64,000 nt of DNA from Apiospora phragmitis. Taxonomy: Eukaryota > Ascomycota > Sordariomycetes > Amphisphaeriales > Apiosporaceae. The position numbers and the translations under genes were made by a program. Below are positions 37,185-48,674 of this stretch, in pieces. The stretch is from assembly GCA_038363925.1 (NCBI GenBank), contig JAQQWL010000016.1, positions 682,001 to 746,000 of the forward strand, written 5' to 3'. Position 1 is the stretch's first letter; each line of letters starts with the position of its first letter. The notes under the pieces were generated by a model. It saw only the letters and a list, made by a program, of their open reading frames with translations. It was not told the origin of the DNA and did not search any database.

Positions 37185-38363
37185 CGTGACGTGACGAGTG
37201 CGGGTTGGAAGATGGTTCTACCTCGTAAGCAAGAATCTCTCGGGAGATGGGCATGGCTCTGCCCAACGGCTCTTTATACAGACAAGACACGATACATGGA
37301 CAGGCGGTGTATCGTATGGCATGCCTATGGCTGGCAGGCAGGTGCACGAGCAGCTTTGTAAGCCGTTGACGCTGATGTGGTGCCCATGGTCCACTTCTGG
37401 ATCTCTCCTGAGCGTCATATCGAGAATCCCGAGGAATAATGTTGAGCCTCTGCCTGCTTGCAGGCAAACCCGGATGGATGGCGGACTGACAAAGCTAATC
37501 AGATTGGGGCTTAGCTTGACTTGGCTGAACTACGTCCTTGTGATTATCGCGCATACGCCCCTATCTTCATGGATTCTATATGATTCCCTCAATTGATATG
37601 CCGTGCTGCGGTAACGGAGATCCCTTTTCAGGAAATCCCGATTTTGCGGTTGTCCCCGAGACGGGGCCCGGTAGCAAGATGCGTGCGTGATCGAGCCGAT
37701 GTCGAACAAGGTTCAAGCCGCCGGGTCAACTCGAGGCGAAAAAGGGGGGAGCGGTGACGGCGACTAGAGACTTCTGCAGGAGACTGCAGAGCCCATGTCA
37801 TGACCTCCTCAACCTGCGGAGATACATAGGGGCGGGAGGGGGTTCTGCTGCCTGGTTGCTGCTGCTGCTACTGCACCCACTCGAGTAGATCGCAGTGGAG
37901 TGGTAGAACAGCTGTCAACGTCCCTTAACTCTCCTAATTCTACCCCAAACTCTAATCGAAAGGACCAACCCCGCAAGCCGGATATTGACTAATCCTTAGG
38001 GTATGCGGCGTACGCCCGTCTTCAAACATGCTACCACTGCAGCCCGCATTAGTTGCCGCCACCATAGGTAACCCTTCTGCATAGAGCTGATCATCTCATG
38101 CATCTTTTCCAAGCCTGGGACAATGCAGTGTTGCGTGTCCGGCCTCCCATCTCCAACTAACTGAACCGGTCACTTGCCTCTGCTCTTTCGATGTGATGCA
38201 GGGCTGCATACTTAAGTAAGAAGAAGCTGCGGTCCTTCGCCGCTAGCATTCTGTCTCTTTCCCTTGTGTGACAACAGCCTACTGCCTAAAGTCCTGACTC
38301 AACCTTCCTTGCATTGTATATCATAGTGCTGCTGCCCTAGTATCACCGGACATCGCTTGAAAC
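37185..38363. promoter_or_regulatory. divergent promoter region between MFS and FMO genes
   Basis: The 1179-bp spacer lies between two start codons pointing outward. A stretch near 37740-37760 is purine-rich and one near 37856-37875 holds GCT repeats. No known regulator site was identified with confidence. Confidence 0.45.
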
Positions 38364-40350
38364 ATGGTTGCAGTTCAAGTGAACGGTACTCTGAAAACCC
38401 CCCCGAGCAACCGCTATGAACCCGATTCGTTTAATGTCGTGCCAGCTGAATTTCCCCGGACCGAATTTCCCGCTTCCGTAGAGGTTGGTCAGGTTGCCGA
38501 CGAGTTCATCAAGTACTTCAAAAAGCATCTAGAAAGCCAAGACTACCAGGCTCTTGCGGACCTTTTTGTGGAAGATGGTCACTGGCGCGACCATCTGGGT
38601 CTCTCATGGGACCTGCGTGGCCTCCAGGGTAAAGATAAGATCCGCAAATACCTCGCTGCCAATGGCAAAAGCTTGAAACAAGCCACCATCGACAGATCAG
38701 CACCACATTTCTCTCCTGCCATCGCACCGATTGATGCATATGGCAAGTCGAAGTGTGTTGCCTTCGCTCTGAAGATAGTGACAGAAGCCGGCACAGGTCA
38801 AGGATATGTGCGGCTGATCCCGCAGGATGGGAGCTGGAAGGCCTTTGCTGTCTACACAGCGCTACGGGAATTAAACGGCTTCGAATCGCCCCGGGGCGCA
38901 ACCGCCCCAAGGGCGACGAGAACCGGGGCAGCCGCGGCGCCAACAACTGGAAAGAAGCCCGCGATGCGCAGTCCAGCTTCCAAGATTCGGAACCCGCCGT
39001 CCTGATCATTGGCGCCGGCCAGGGGGGCCTGACTTCAGCTGCCCATCTGAAGATGCTGAACGTCGAGTCTCTCGTCATCGACCGAGAGGCCCGGATCGGG
39101 GATAATTGGCGGCAGAGGTACAAACAGCTGATACTGCACGATCCGGTTTGGTTTGACCACATGCCCTATATAGACTTCCCGTCGCACTGGCCCGTCTTCA
39201 CCCCAAGGACAAGCTCGCAGAGTTCTTTGAAGCCTACGCCATGCTTTTGGAGCTGAACGTCTGGACCCGGACGAGTATGACCTCGGCCAAGTGGGATGCG
39301 GAGAAGAAACACTGGACGGTCACGGTCGAGCGCCAGGTCGGTGACAAGATAGAAAGTCGCACCTTTCATCCTCGCCACATCATTCAGGCGACTGGCCATT
39401 CGGGCAAGAAGAACTTCCCCACCATCAAGGGGATGGAAAACTTCGGAGGGCGTTTATGCCACAGCTCAGAGTTCCCGGGAGCCAATCCTAATTCAGGGGG
39501 GAAACGCGCCGTTGTCGTCGGATCCTGCAATTCAGGACATGACAGTAAGTTTCTATCTTGGTGTTCCCCTTTTACCCTCGACACCCGATAGGGGCTTTGA
39601 GTATCAATTTTCGAATCACTTGTCTCGTGCTGTACTGATTTCGTGTGACTAGTCGCCCAAGATCTATACGAAAACGGCTATGACGTGACAATGGTCCAGA
39701 GATCGTCAACTTGCGTCGTTTCGTCAGATTCCATCGTAGACATCGGCCTGTCCGCCCTTTACTCCGAAGGCAAGCCCCCCGTGGACGACGCGGATCTCAT
39801 CCTCTGGAGTATCCCGCGGCCGGTCCACAAGGCGTGTCAGCAGCAGGTCGCGGCGCTGTCGATGGAGAACGACCGCGCGACCCTCGAGGGCCTCACCAGG
39901 GCCGGCTTCAAGCTGGACAGCGGGCCGGACAGCGCCGGCCTCTTCTTCAAGTACTTCCAGCGCGGCGGCGGCTACTACATCGACGTCGGCTGCAGCCAGC
40001 TCATCATCGACGGCCGGGTCAAGATCAAGCAGGGGCAGGAGATCGCCGAGGTGCTGCCCGACGGCCTGCTCTTCGCAGACGGGTCGCGCCTCGCGGCCGA
40101 AGAGATCGTCTTCGCCACGGGCTACAAGAACATGCGCACCCAGGCCGAGGAGATCCTCGGGCCCGACGTGGCGGCATCCCTGAAGGACGTGTGGGGCTTC
40201 GACGAGGAGGGCGAGTGGAGGACCATGTGGCGCCGGAGCGGCCACCCGGGCTTCTGGTTCATGGGGGGCAACCTCGCCCTTTGCCGGTACTACGGCCGGT
40301 ACCTGGCGTTGCAGATCACGGCACTGGAGGAGGGTTTGATGGAATACTAG
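38364..40350 (+). CDS. NTF2/SnoaL-like plus flavin-containing monooxygenase fusion; two frame breaks
   Basis: A two-domain oxidoreductase. Residues ~45-170 form an NTF2/SnoaL-like domain (FIKYFKKHLESQDYQALADL, FVEDGHWRDHLGLSWDLRG). An FAD/NADPH monooxygenase of the FMO class follows: FAD site VLIIGAGQGGLTSAAHL, a DNWRQRY and HDPVWFDHMPY region, NADPH site AVVVGSCNSGHDIAQDL, and FATGYKN near the end. The intron is 39545-39652. Two breaks interrupt exon 1: a missing base at GGGG 38893-38896, joining FESPRG to RNRPKGDENRGS, and a missing C at CCCC 39201-39204, joining WPVFTP to KDKLAEFFEAYAMLLELN. With both restored the protein has 626 residues, the length usual for this fungal family. The second glycine of the NADPH motif is cysteine (GSCNSG), which is normal in this subgroup. 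The substrate is unknown. Confidence 0.85.
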
Positions 40351-40704
40351 CCCCTTACTCCTTGTGCCTTTGAGCGCGAAAGACGAAACGCTATTGTTGT
40401 TCCAGCAAACAATTAGCTGTTAACAAGCTGGAATAAACCAGCAGTCACATGGAAGTACAGTGGTGATGGCAGGCTTTTGTCGATGTGCGTTTCAATAGTC
40501 CCCTCTATGAATTTAAATTTATTCTGGTGTGCTCAAAATTCGTTCCGGTTGTGTTCAGATCCACGAGCTCACTCACACTGTATGTAATGGACCGGAAAGC
40601 CGGACTAGCACCGCGTGCTGATAGTGCACCGGGGCGACTGACTTGGGGGACCCCGGTAGACGCGGCGCCGACGACTGATGCGGATCCAAATGCGTCTATC
40701 CCTT
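40351..40704. other. intergenic, convergent gene ends
   Basis: 354 bp between the FMO stop and the RBR-like gene stop. Probably two 3' untranslated regions; nothing else is seen. Confidence 0.45.
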
Positions 40705-41534
40705 TTATTGGCCATTGTCCAGAGCATGAACCACACGCATAGGTAAGTCAGCATCCCTGTCCCTGTTCCTGACAGCCATGCGAGCTCTGTTTCTGAATGC
40801 TTCCAGTATGCCCTCATCTAAACCTTGTCCGTTATTCTCGTTGGGATTGTGGTCTCCTGCCTGATGGTCGCCGTGGGCGTGGCCTCCGACAGCCCAACCG
40901 CAGGAGCAGGTGCACCATTCACCTCCACAGGCGTAGCAGAACTCATATGAACATAGACACCTACACCCCCGTCATGATACTGGTCAGTGCCACGATTTCC
41001 ACTGGTCGGGGAATGTCGATGTATAAAAGGAAGAAGGAGACGAAGGCGAGGAGGACTAGGAGAAGAAGAAAAAGAAGAAGAAGAAACAGGATATGTTTGG
41101 GAGTTTTACGTTATATGGTTGCATCCATAAATACGGTCGATGATCCGACCGCAGCGACTACACTCGGCCCAGCCCTGCTCGCGAGCCAGAGCCTGAACGG
41201 CTTCGGCGTCGCTTTCCTCGGCGGCGGTGCGCGGAGCGTCGACCACTGCCTGCTGCTCCTGGAGTCTTTGGTCGTGTCGTTGGATGAGGACGGGCCCGAC
41301 GAGTGCCTGGACAATCAGGCGGTCCATGTCTATGGGGAGATGGCAGCAGCTGGCTGGGAAGGTTCCACCATGCAGGCTTGCCCCAACGAGAGCCGTAAGA
41401 CATTCGCTGCAGTAGTAGCAGTCACATCCCAACTTTACGTATGGGCAAGCGACCCAGTCTATACAACCGCTACAAAGAAATTGAGGGCGATTCGCGACGG
41501 CGGCAGGCGCGGCGTTGTTTGTCGACGAAGCCAT
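40705..41534 (-). CDS. RING/Rcat protein of the RBR ubiquitin-ligase type lacking an IBR
   Basis: ATG at 41534 begins MASSTNNAAPAAVANRPQ. An N-terminal zinc cluster resembles RING1: FLCSGCIDWVACPYVKLGCD then CYYCSECLTALV, followed by SCCHLPIDMDRL. The C-terminal cluster is a RING2/Rcat: WAECSRCGRIIDRIYGCNHI then TCLCSYEFCYACGGEW and TCSC. It includes the GCNH cysteine equivalent to the thioester-forming residue of RBR ligases. The second cluster is split by an intron at 40961-41109. Splicing AC|GTAAAA to GTGTAG|GTGTC gives NHITCLCSYEFCYACG exactly. In place of the usual IBR zinc domain is a ~40-residue Gln/Ala-rich segment without cysteines. The total is 226 residues. The likely role is ubiquitin transfer in cytosol or nucleus; the partner E2 and substrate are unknown. 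Confidence 0.8.
41056..41095. repeat. AG/AAG-rich simple repeat inside the RBR-like intron
   Basis: On the coding strand this is the CT-rich polypyrimidine region of the 149-bp intron. Confidence 0.6.
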
Positions 41535-43317
41535 GATCCCGGTCTGGCCGGCGTTGGTCGATTGTGCGTTTTTGGATGACAAATTGCGATTTGATCTTCT
41601 TGCTATTCAATGGACCTTTCAGCTGATATGATGTGGCTGGACTTGTCGATGGTGTTGCGGTTGCTTTCTTCTCGGAGTGGTGTTCTTGATGTTGATGGGA
41701 GAAAAGTTGAAGGGAAAGGGCAAATTAAGATCTCAGTCGACGGGGTGATTTGTTGGGAAGAAGAATTGACGACGACGAGCCCTTAGCGAGTCTCGGGTTA
41801 GAAGTGCTCAAGTTTTATTCGACTTCGGCGCGTTGATTTACCTTTGGCACCTCCCGGGTGTACTCGATTCCGCAACTGCTTTCAAGGTCATCGGACAGCC
41901 CCGGGTCTGGGTGACGATACCCCTCGTGGGCCTCAGGTCAGAGCTTAAGTCGTGCTTGACCCCCGGGTGTGTACCTGCTTTTAGGACTGCCTCTTCTTTC
42001 ACTTCGGAGAGGTCTGCTTCCAAGGCATCTGAATCGCCGACAAGCTTTTTGTTTTGCAATGTGGCCCAGTACTGCTCCAAGCAACGATCATGCTCGACTT
42101 TACTCTGCGTTACCGTTGCCATAATACACACAACTTCAAGTAGACCGCATCATTAATACAAGTAAGAGTCATAAGATACCGAGACTAGAAGAAACCAATG
42201 GCGGACGATGCGACTTACTACATCTGAGAAAAGGAAAAGAATAAAAAAAGACAAGAGCAATAGGGTTGCTTTATAATCCAAGGCGATGCGTGCAAAAGAC
42301 ACACGTACCCTAACGTGATGTTGGCTCGAACTACGTGCGTAGATCAACTCATGTACAGAAGAAATATTTTACACTTATAAGCCTGTAAAGTTTGACAATA
42401 ACACGATGAAAACAGACACCACAGTCACAGCCAGCACTCATTAGTCTAGTTTGCTGTCAAATGACCAAGCCGTATACAATCAACCCATGGCTCGCTCGGT
42501 AGGAGAAGGAAAAAACAAGACGGGATGGCAACAGTCGAGTCGTCATGTAGCTGTGAGGAGGGAACGGATGAGTCACTTCACACTTGGTTTTCGTAACACA
42601 TGTCGAGAATACCCTTGGCTCTTTCCTGTACACATACGGTATGTTTCCTAGGTAAAATTAGGGGTACGAAACTCGATTCACCCTGAGGAGGCATGCTAGG
42701 AGAGATTACGAAGCCCTTTCCAAACAAAGAGATGGCTGAGGACACCAGTGTATAGTCAAGACAGCGGCATACAACGTATATGCCACTCATGATTGAAGTG
42801 ATTGAAGCTCAAGGGACACTCATCGTTACAGATGCATAACATATTGAGTCACAAGCATAGGATGAAGGGGGGATACTACAGGTTACTGGAGAGCGCCGGA
42901 GTATTGAACCATGCAGTCACCATCCGCGTACTTGAGGCCGCAGGCTAGATGCCGCCCATCGGTTCGCCGCATATTCTACCACAACAAGCTCTTAGCCTCG
43001 AGAGACCTGCGCAATATGACAATCTTACTTATTTTGCTTCATTCGGAGGTAGCAAAATGTAAACAACCATGTGCAACGCCATCCTCCGATCGAGCATCAG
43101 CATCTCCCGAGAATACTTGCGTAACGTCCTTTATATGCAGCCCAATACCGTGCCAAACCTGCCCATGACCCATCCATCCCAAAGAACGCCGGCGCTATGA
43201 TCAAACTCTCTCTCTTGCTCTCGCTGCTCTAGCGACAAGGCCGATTTAAAAACATATGTCGTACTAATACAAGGGCCTCGGAATAACAATGTAAGCATGT
43301 GGCGTCGACATGTCTCA
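41535..43317. other. intergenic, one weak minus-strand frame
   Basis: Contains the RBR-like upstream region and an unassigned frame (see the separate entry at 41838). Otherwise no gene is seen. Confidence 0.4.
41838..42119 (-). CDS. doubtful small open frame, unrecognised
   Basis: From the ATG at 42119 (MATVTQSKVEHDRCLEQYWA) the frame stays open to 41838. Its first 50 residues look helical and protein-like (DALEADLSEVKEEAVLKAG), while the rest looks random. It could be a first exon with a donor near GTACAC, a small gene, or chance. No homologous family is recognised. Confidence 0.2.
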   Translation of the reverse strand, partial: ATVTQSKVEHDRCLEQYWATLQNKKLVGDSDALEADLSEVKEEAVLKAGTHPGVKHDLSSDLRPTRGIVTQTRGCPMTLKAVAESSTPGRCQR

Positions 43318-44371
43318 TCATCTCACTGCCCCGGCGACCGCATCCCTCACGTTTGTTTCGGACGGTGGTGACCAAGGTCGCAACTGCAGTGGGTACCCTG
43401 CTGCGACAAGCACTTTCTCGTCAATACCCCCATAAAGGCTCACGATGTTGGTTGCGGGCCCGCCAAAGAGTAAATCCACAATCATGCGCACGTGATATGG
43501 CTTGCTCATGACAACATCGAAGCCTGCATCTGTGTACCGAGAGCTGAGCGTCGCGGCTCCGGGCGCCGAAGCTCCAACCAGGATCGCCCGGCGCGTCGGC
43601 CGCTTATGAGAGCATTTCCGATCTGCATTGTCCGGGTGCATCGATTCTTCCTCAAAGGCGCGAATCTCGCGTGCGGCATCAAACCCATTCAGAACGGGCA
43701 TCGATGAGTCTGATGACACTATTAGTTGGTGATGCTGTGAGATGTATACCTCATCTTCTATACCGCGAGCTTGGGTGTGGAGTTGCGAGCTGTGGAAGCA
43801 TGAAAGGGACACAAAAGAGGATGACACTTACCCATCAGGATACAGCGGAAACGCTCTGGGTCTGATTTGTACATTTCCACAGCTTCCCGTCCGTTGGAAG
43901 CAACCTCACAGGGCTGTCCGTATTTTTCGCATAGTTTGCCGATAAGCTGTCCCAAGTACACCCATGTTAGCCAGTCTGTCCTTCCACGACCGGTATACCA
44001 CCACACATATAATTAATCAGAACTTATGAACAGTGCTACCATACCTTTTGGTTCACGCGATTATCGTCGACACAAAGCAGGGTGTAGGCGCCCTTGGCCA
44101 CGGGGGGCGCAGGCTGCCTGCGCGCCGTCGAAGACCTGGTGGAGGAGCTGGCGCGAGATGGGGGTAATATTATAGGTGGTAAGTATTCATACTCTTCTTC
44201 ATCGTCATCCGGCTGACCGAAGGGGTTCACCGGAGCCGTAGTGAAGGGGCTTAGGTAGAGCGACGGCGCCGGCAATGGAATGGCAATGGAGGAGAAGCCG
44301 GGTGGGGGTAAGAGGCCAAGGCTCGTAGCAGCTACGAGCAACGGGTGGTCGTCGGGGCGTTGCATCGTCAT
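43318..44371 (-). CDS. free-standing response-regulator receiver (REC) domain protein
   Basis: A 277-residue protein in three exons (introns 43947-44044 and 43710-43831), frame intact. Residues 1-95 are proline-rich and disordered, with an acidic DDDEEEYEYLPPI patch. A receiver domain follows: LLCVDDNRVNQK (acidic pair), then CEVASNGREAVEMY. The phospho-acceptor aspartate is in CILMDSSMPVLNGFDAA and is created by splicing G|AC. The conserved lysine is in VVMSKPYHVRMIV. No histidine-kinase, coiled-coil or DNA-binding domain is present, so the protein is neither a hybrid kinase nor a Skn7- or Ssk1-type regulator by visible architecture. The position normally holding the Thr/Ser switch residue reads ILVGASA, apparently with Val. 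A role in phosphorelay signalling is inferred. Start could also be the ATG at 44365. Confidence 0.8.
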
Positions 44372-45560
44372 GCCCGGCAGTTTATTAAGAAGGTAGGTTA
44401 GAAGTAAAAAAGATTAAAAGAACACAGAGAAAGGGCTTTGGTGATAGTGTTTATTGTCCCAATGTTCTTTTTCCTTTTGGTTGCAGGTACTTGTTTGAAG
44501 AGTCAGGCGGATACAGGGCACGAGGTAGAGAGGTAGGAGTTTGGCCGAGAAGAATCAATCGGGCCCCTCAGAAGCTGCTGAGATGGTATGGGAGGTGCAT
44601 GCAACCATGTTCCCAGTTGGACGAGAGTTTACAGCAAGATGGGGCGGACAGAGGGGGATCTCGAAGCTCACGAAGAGCAGGGAAAGGCCGACTTGGAGGT
44701 CAGCAGTGAGCAGAGTAGTAGATTGGAAGCCGTAGTAGTAGCACGTGCCGCCTAAATTAGGTCAGGCGAGGAGGAGAACAATGAGGAGTACCACAGCAGC
44801 AGCCGGAATGGAACAGGAACAGGAATAGGAACAGGAACAGAAGGGAGTTGTGGACTGAATTGCCGACAGTGCGAGCACCACTTGACCTCACGGGACTTTT
44901 TTTTGGCATTGGATTTCAGGGTCCAGTTAGTTGCGAAAGGGGACCTTACCGTTTCTTATTTGTTCTTATTTGGAGGCTGCCCATGCCCACTTGGGCCAAC
45001 CACGGACCCTGCAGGAGGTGGTGGGAAATGCCGATCGCTACGTCACCCCTACGGAAGCCCTGTCTCCAGAAGCCCCCAGCCAATTACAAGCCCCCGGCCA
45101 ACGGTGACAGTCCACCACTGCCCAATTAGACTCTGCGCCCAACTGGGGCCTGCCCGGTAGAGCTTGCGAAGCGAAAGTTGAGAAAACGAGTAAAGCAGAC
45201 GAACGACAGGGCTGATTAGCCCAATCATGGTCCCGAGTCAGGCCGTGTCAGTAGCGCCCTTCACAACCTGATTCAATATACTACATAACCGACCACCGGA
45301 GTTACTTTCACTTTCTCAAACCCCACAAAGAAGTAGGCAAGTAGTTAGTTTGTATCGTGATTCTCAAAGCAATTGCTATCCGTACAGGTCTAACCGCCTT
45401 TCGGTCAATTGATCATGTCCTTCCCCGAAACGCCGTGCGTAATGCATGCCATTACCAAATACCATGATGGTCATGATTGTATCTCATGATATTAGGATAC
45501 ATACCATCAGAATCTAGTTGTTGTTATTGTGGTTTCCCGTGCCCCGGTCTCCTGCCCATC
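44372..45560. other. intergenic, with a GGAACA simple repeat
   Basis: 1.2 kb between the receiver gene start and the eIF3e stop. It holds the receiver promoter and a short GGAACA/GGAATA tract (44809-44840). No gene is seen. Confidence 0.45.
44809..44840. repeat. GGAACA hexanucleotide repeat
   Basis: About five imperfect units of GGAACA, one reading GGAATA. Confidence 0.6.
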
Positions 45561-46911
45561 CTATCGGGCAACAGCTGCACTCAAAACCTGGGTGCGGAAG
45601 AAGCCGCCCTTTGTTCGCTCAATCACCTGCTGGTACACGCTGCTCGGGGGGTGGTTCATCACAACTGTGCCTTCCTTGTAATCGATCTTGGCATCCACTC
45701 GGGTGTCGCGGATGAGGTTAACAATCCACTTCTCGCCCTCGTCCTGGTCCAGGCCCAGGCGTGTGCTCAGATCCTTGATATCGATACGCGAGTGGATCTT
45801 GCAGTAGCTCTCCGAGATCAGGTGGCGCGCCGCATCGAGGAACGAGTCGGCGGCAGAGAAGAGGAAGAAATCGGCCCGAAGGAGCTCGTCGGCGAGCGAC
45901 AGCTGGCGCTGGGCCTCCTCGAAGTCAAAGTCGATGTAGAGGGCCCGCACAAAGTCGGTGACCGGGTCGCTGTACTCGTAGGCTTCCTGCTTGACAATGC
46001 GCACAATGTCCTTCAGCTGCTTCTGGTGCTGGCCCGAGTTACGCGTCCGTCCGCGACCAGTAATGACGGCAGCGGCCAAGTATCTCAGGACCCACGGGCA
46101 GCTGGTCTGGATGGTGTTGATGAAAGGGGGGCTGAAGAAGAGGTCCAGGATGGTGTCGCGCGAGCCCTCATCGTTGAACAGGGGGAACAGGGCCCAGTGG
46201 ATGAGCCAGCTGCGGCTCTTGAGCTGGGCCAGGGGGTTGTTGAAGAGCTTGGAGTCAATGCTCTCCTTGACCTTGGTCAGCTCCTCGACAGCGCCCTCCC
46301 AGTTTGTGATGAGGATCTCGGAAGCAAGCTTTCCCCAGGTGGCGGCGGCGACTTTGTCGTTATCGGTCGACAGCACACGGAACTGGTACAGCAGCTCGGC
46401 GGCAGCGCCGTAGTTGCCGCAGCTGTACTGGAAGTTGCCAAACTCGTAAAGGGCGTTCACCATGTCAATCGTGACCTAAACCTCTCGCATTAGCACCTCT
46501 CGGTTCTTGATTCGCGAGTCGTGATTTGTGGCATACCTCGTGCTCCTTCTTCAAGAACTCCAAGTTGGCAACCTTGTCGCTGCGCAGGTTGTTGACAACC
46601 TCCTCACGTCCCAGAAGATCGGTAATCTTGCTGGTGTCCTCCTCAAACTGCGACAGGCGAGTCAAGACCTTCTGGCGCATGTCGTTGAACTCGGCGGGGG
46701 CTTCGTCCAAGTCCTCGAGCTCGGCCTTCAGGTTTCCGACAAAATCGGTCATGTTGGTGGTCTTGAGCAGCTCATATTTGGCCTTTATGATCTCGCGGGC
46801 CTTGGTATCGTCGTCTTCGGGGATCTGACCAGTGGCAAACTCGAGCAGGGGAAATATCATGTGTCGGTCAAGGTGACCGACGAGCTTCGGCATCAAATCG
46901 TATTCGGCCAT
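45561..46911 (-). CDS. int6: eukaryotic translation initiation factor 3 subunit e (eIF3e/Int6)
   Basis: A core PCI-domain subunit of the eIF3 complex, which binds the 40S ribosome during translation initiation. ATG at 46911 gives [20 protein letters not shown] then [20 protein letters not shown], the typical eIF3e N-terminus. The intron 46476-46536 separates KKEHE from [20 protein letters not shown]. The middle is helical ([36 protein letters not shown]). The PCI module at the end reads [20 protein letters not shown] then [20 protein letters not shown]. The frame is intact and gives 429 residues, near the usual fungal length. It shares a 446-bp divergent promoter with the mL49 gene. Confidence 0.93.
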
Positions 46912-47357
46912 ATTGTCGGTGTCCGGATGTTCGGTTTGACGGTATTCTTGCGGGTGGATTGAGGCCGTGATACACCGTTGCCCGAAATTCTCTACAGTCA
47001 GGAAACTGAACTTGGCGAATTGAGGGGCACGGGGCGAAGCGATTTTGCACACAAAGTTGAGAAATGCTCTATTTGGTGGGGCTGGCCGTGTCGCAGCAAC
47101 CTTTTTTTGGGCGGAGACAGGTCGGAGGGCGAGTCAACCCGAAAATCTGCCGTTGAGTCAGCAGCCTCCACCTCCTCTTCCTACTGGATGCGCCTGCAAA
47201 ATGGGGTGTCCACTTTACTACAGGCGCAGTGGCCCCTGCTTTCTCCATGATTCTCTCCAAAGGCTGCCGCTGGAAAAGTTCAGGCGGCTTGATTGAATTC
47301 GTACGACCCGGACACAGAGATCTCGGCAAGTCAACAACCACCCTCTCCGCCATCACC
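46912..47357. promoter_or_regulatory. divergent promoter region between eIF3e and mL49
   Basis: The 446-bp spacer between the start codons of a cytosolic translation factor and a mitochondrial ribosomal protein must serve both. No specific motif is assigned. Confidence 0.55.
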
Positions 47358-47947
47358 ATGTCCTGGCGAACTCTCACTCTCGCTCCGCTGCGGGCGGCGA
47401 CAACCGTCCGGCTACCATTCGCCGCGCGCAATACCATACCCAGTTGCGCTCGTTCCCTGACAACCGCCACCATCCAGACACCATCGCAGGCACCCATAGC
47501 CACCACATCTTCCGAGCCGAGCAGCGCAGCCGCAACGCAGCCGCCGCGTCCGGTACCGAACTTGCCGTATTTCGTTGGACGAACCCACCTGAACAGCCTG
47601 CCGGTATACCATCGCCTGACTCAGGGAACCCGCCATACCACTGTATTGAAGAAGGCAGAGGGAAGCCTTCAGGCACTGAAACAAGATATAGCGCAGGCTC
47701 TGAATTTGTCAGGCAAAGATGTGAGAGTTGGTTCTGTGACGGGCCATATAGTAATAAAGGTAAGTGTGCGACTTGCCCCTCGACATCTGGCCATGCTCCT
47801 GGAATACTTGTGATGGATTACATGAGTATCAGCCTCAGGAGTCGAGCCATAGCACAAGGGATCCTATTCACCAGACCTGTATCTAACAAATATCAGGGCC
47901 ACAAAAAGGACGAAGTCAAAGCCTTTATCCATTCCTTGGGCTTCTAA
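47358..47947 (+). CDS. img2: mitochondrial large ribosomal subunit protein mL49 (Img2-like)
   Basis: ATG at 47358 gives an Arg/Thr-rich, acid-poor N-terminus (MSWRTLTLAPLRAATTVRLP) fit for mitochondrial import. After a Pro/Ser/Thr linker comes the mL49/Img2 domain: YFVGRTHLNSLPVYHRLTQG, TRHTTVLKKAEGSLQALKQD and VRVGSVTGHIVIK. The intron 47760-47896 separates the last block from GHKKDEVKAFIHSLGF. The product has 150 residues and should be part of the mitochondrial 54S subunit. Yeast Img2 is needed for mitochondrial genome maintenance and respiration. The frame is intact. Confidence 0.88.
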
Positions 47948-48674
47948 GAGGCCGGAAAGAGGCCGAAGACAGGCGGAGACGAAAGTGGTCGACAACCCGG
48001 TGCACGCCAAGAGAGAGAGAGAGAGAGTTGGAAAGCCCAACAGCGAGTTAGCTGTCGCTCCAGTACCACAGGCCCATCTCGCATCGCGTACCCGGAACAA
48101 TCTTGGAGATAACTCCGTGTATCATTTACCATGTGTATAACCAATCAGCGATCGCGCAGCCGGTGATCGATCGTGTACAGACCTGTACAAAAGCAATAGA
48201 CACAAGAAATGTTCTTACCAACATGCTGGGCGAACACCCGTTCCATGCCAGCGTGGGCCATTCCCTCTGATACCCCCCCTGCTGTTCCTATGAAACCAAT
48301 CGCTATTGCAAATCTGATGGAAAGCCGGCCCGAGCTACTAGGCAGAGTGGAGGCTACTTTCGGCCATCTTCGGTTCCGCAAGCGGGGCCCGGATTCCGGA
48401 GCTGGGGAGGGAGGGTCGGATGTTTGCGTATTCTTGATGTCTACCTAGTGGTACGCCTCCCAATCTTGGCACGTCGCAGCCGCAGTTTAATAATACTTCT
48501 ATTAAACCACCAAGCCTATGTAGTTGTTCTTTTACATATCGAACTTTTTCTGGTTCCATATACGTCATTGTTTCGATTCAAAGCAATTAGGCCAAGTCTA
48601 TAAGGGAACTGGCAAGAGAGCGGCACATGCAAACTGAAGGTGCTAATTTCGCTTTCTCGTTCTCCAACCGCATC
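47948..48674. other. intergenic
   Basis: 727 bp between mL49 and the lyase gene, with a GA repeat at 48011-48027. No gene is supported. Confidence 0.45.
48011..48027. repeat. (GA)n microsatellite
   Basis: About eight GA units downstream of the mL49 gene. Confidence 0.7.
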
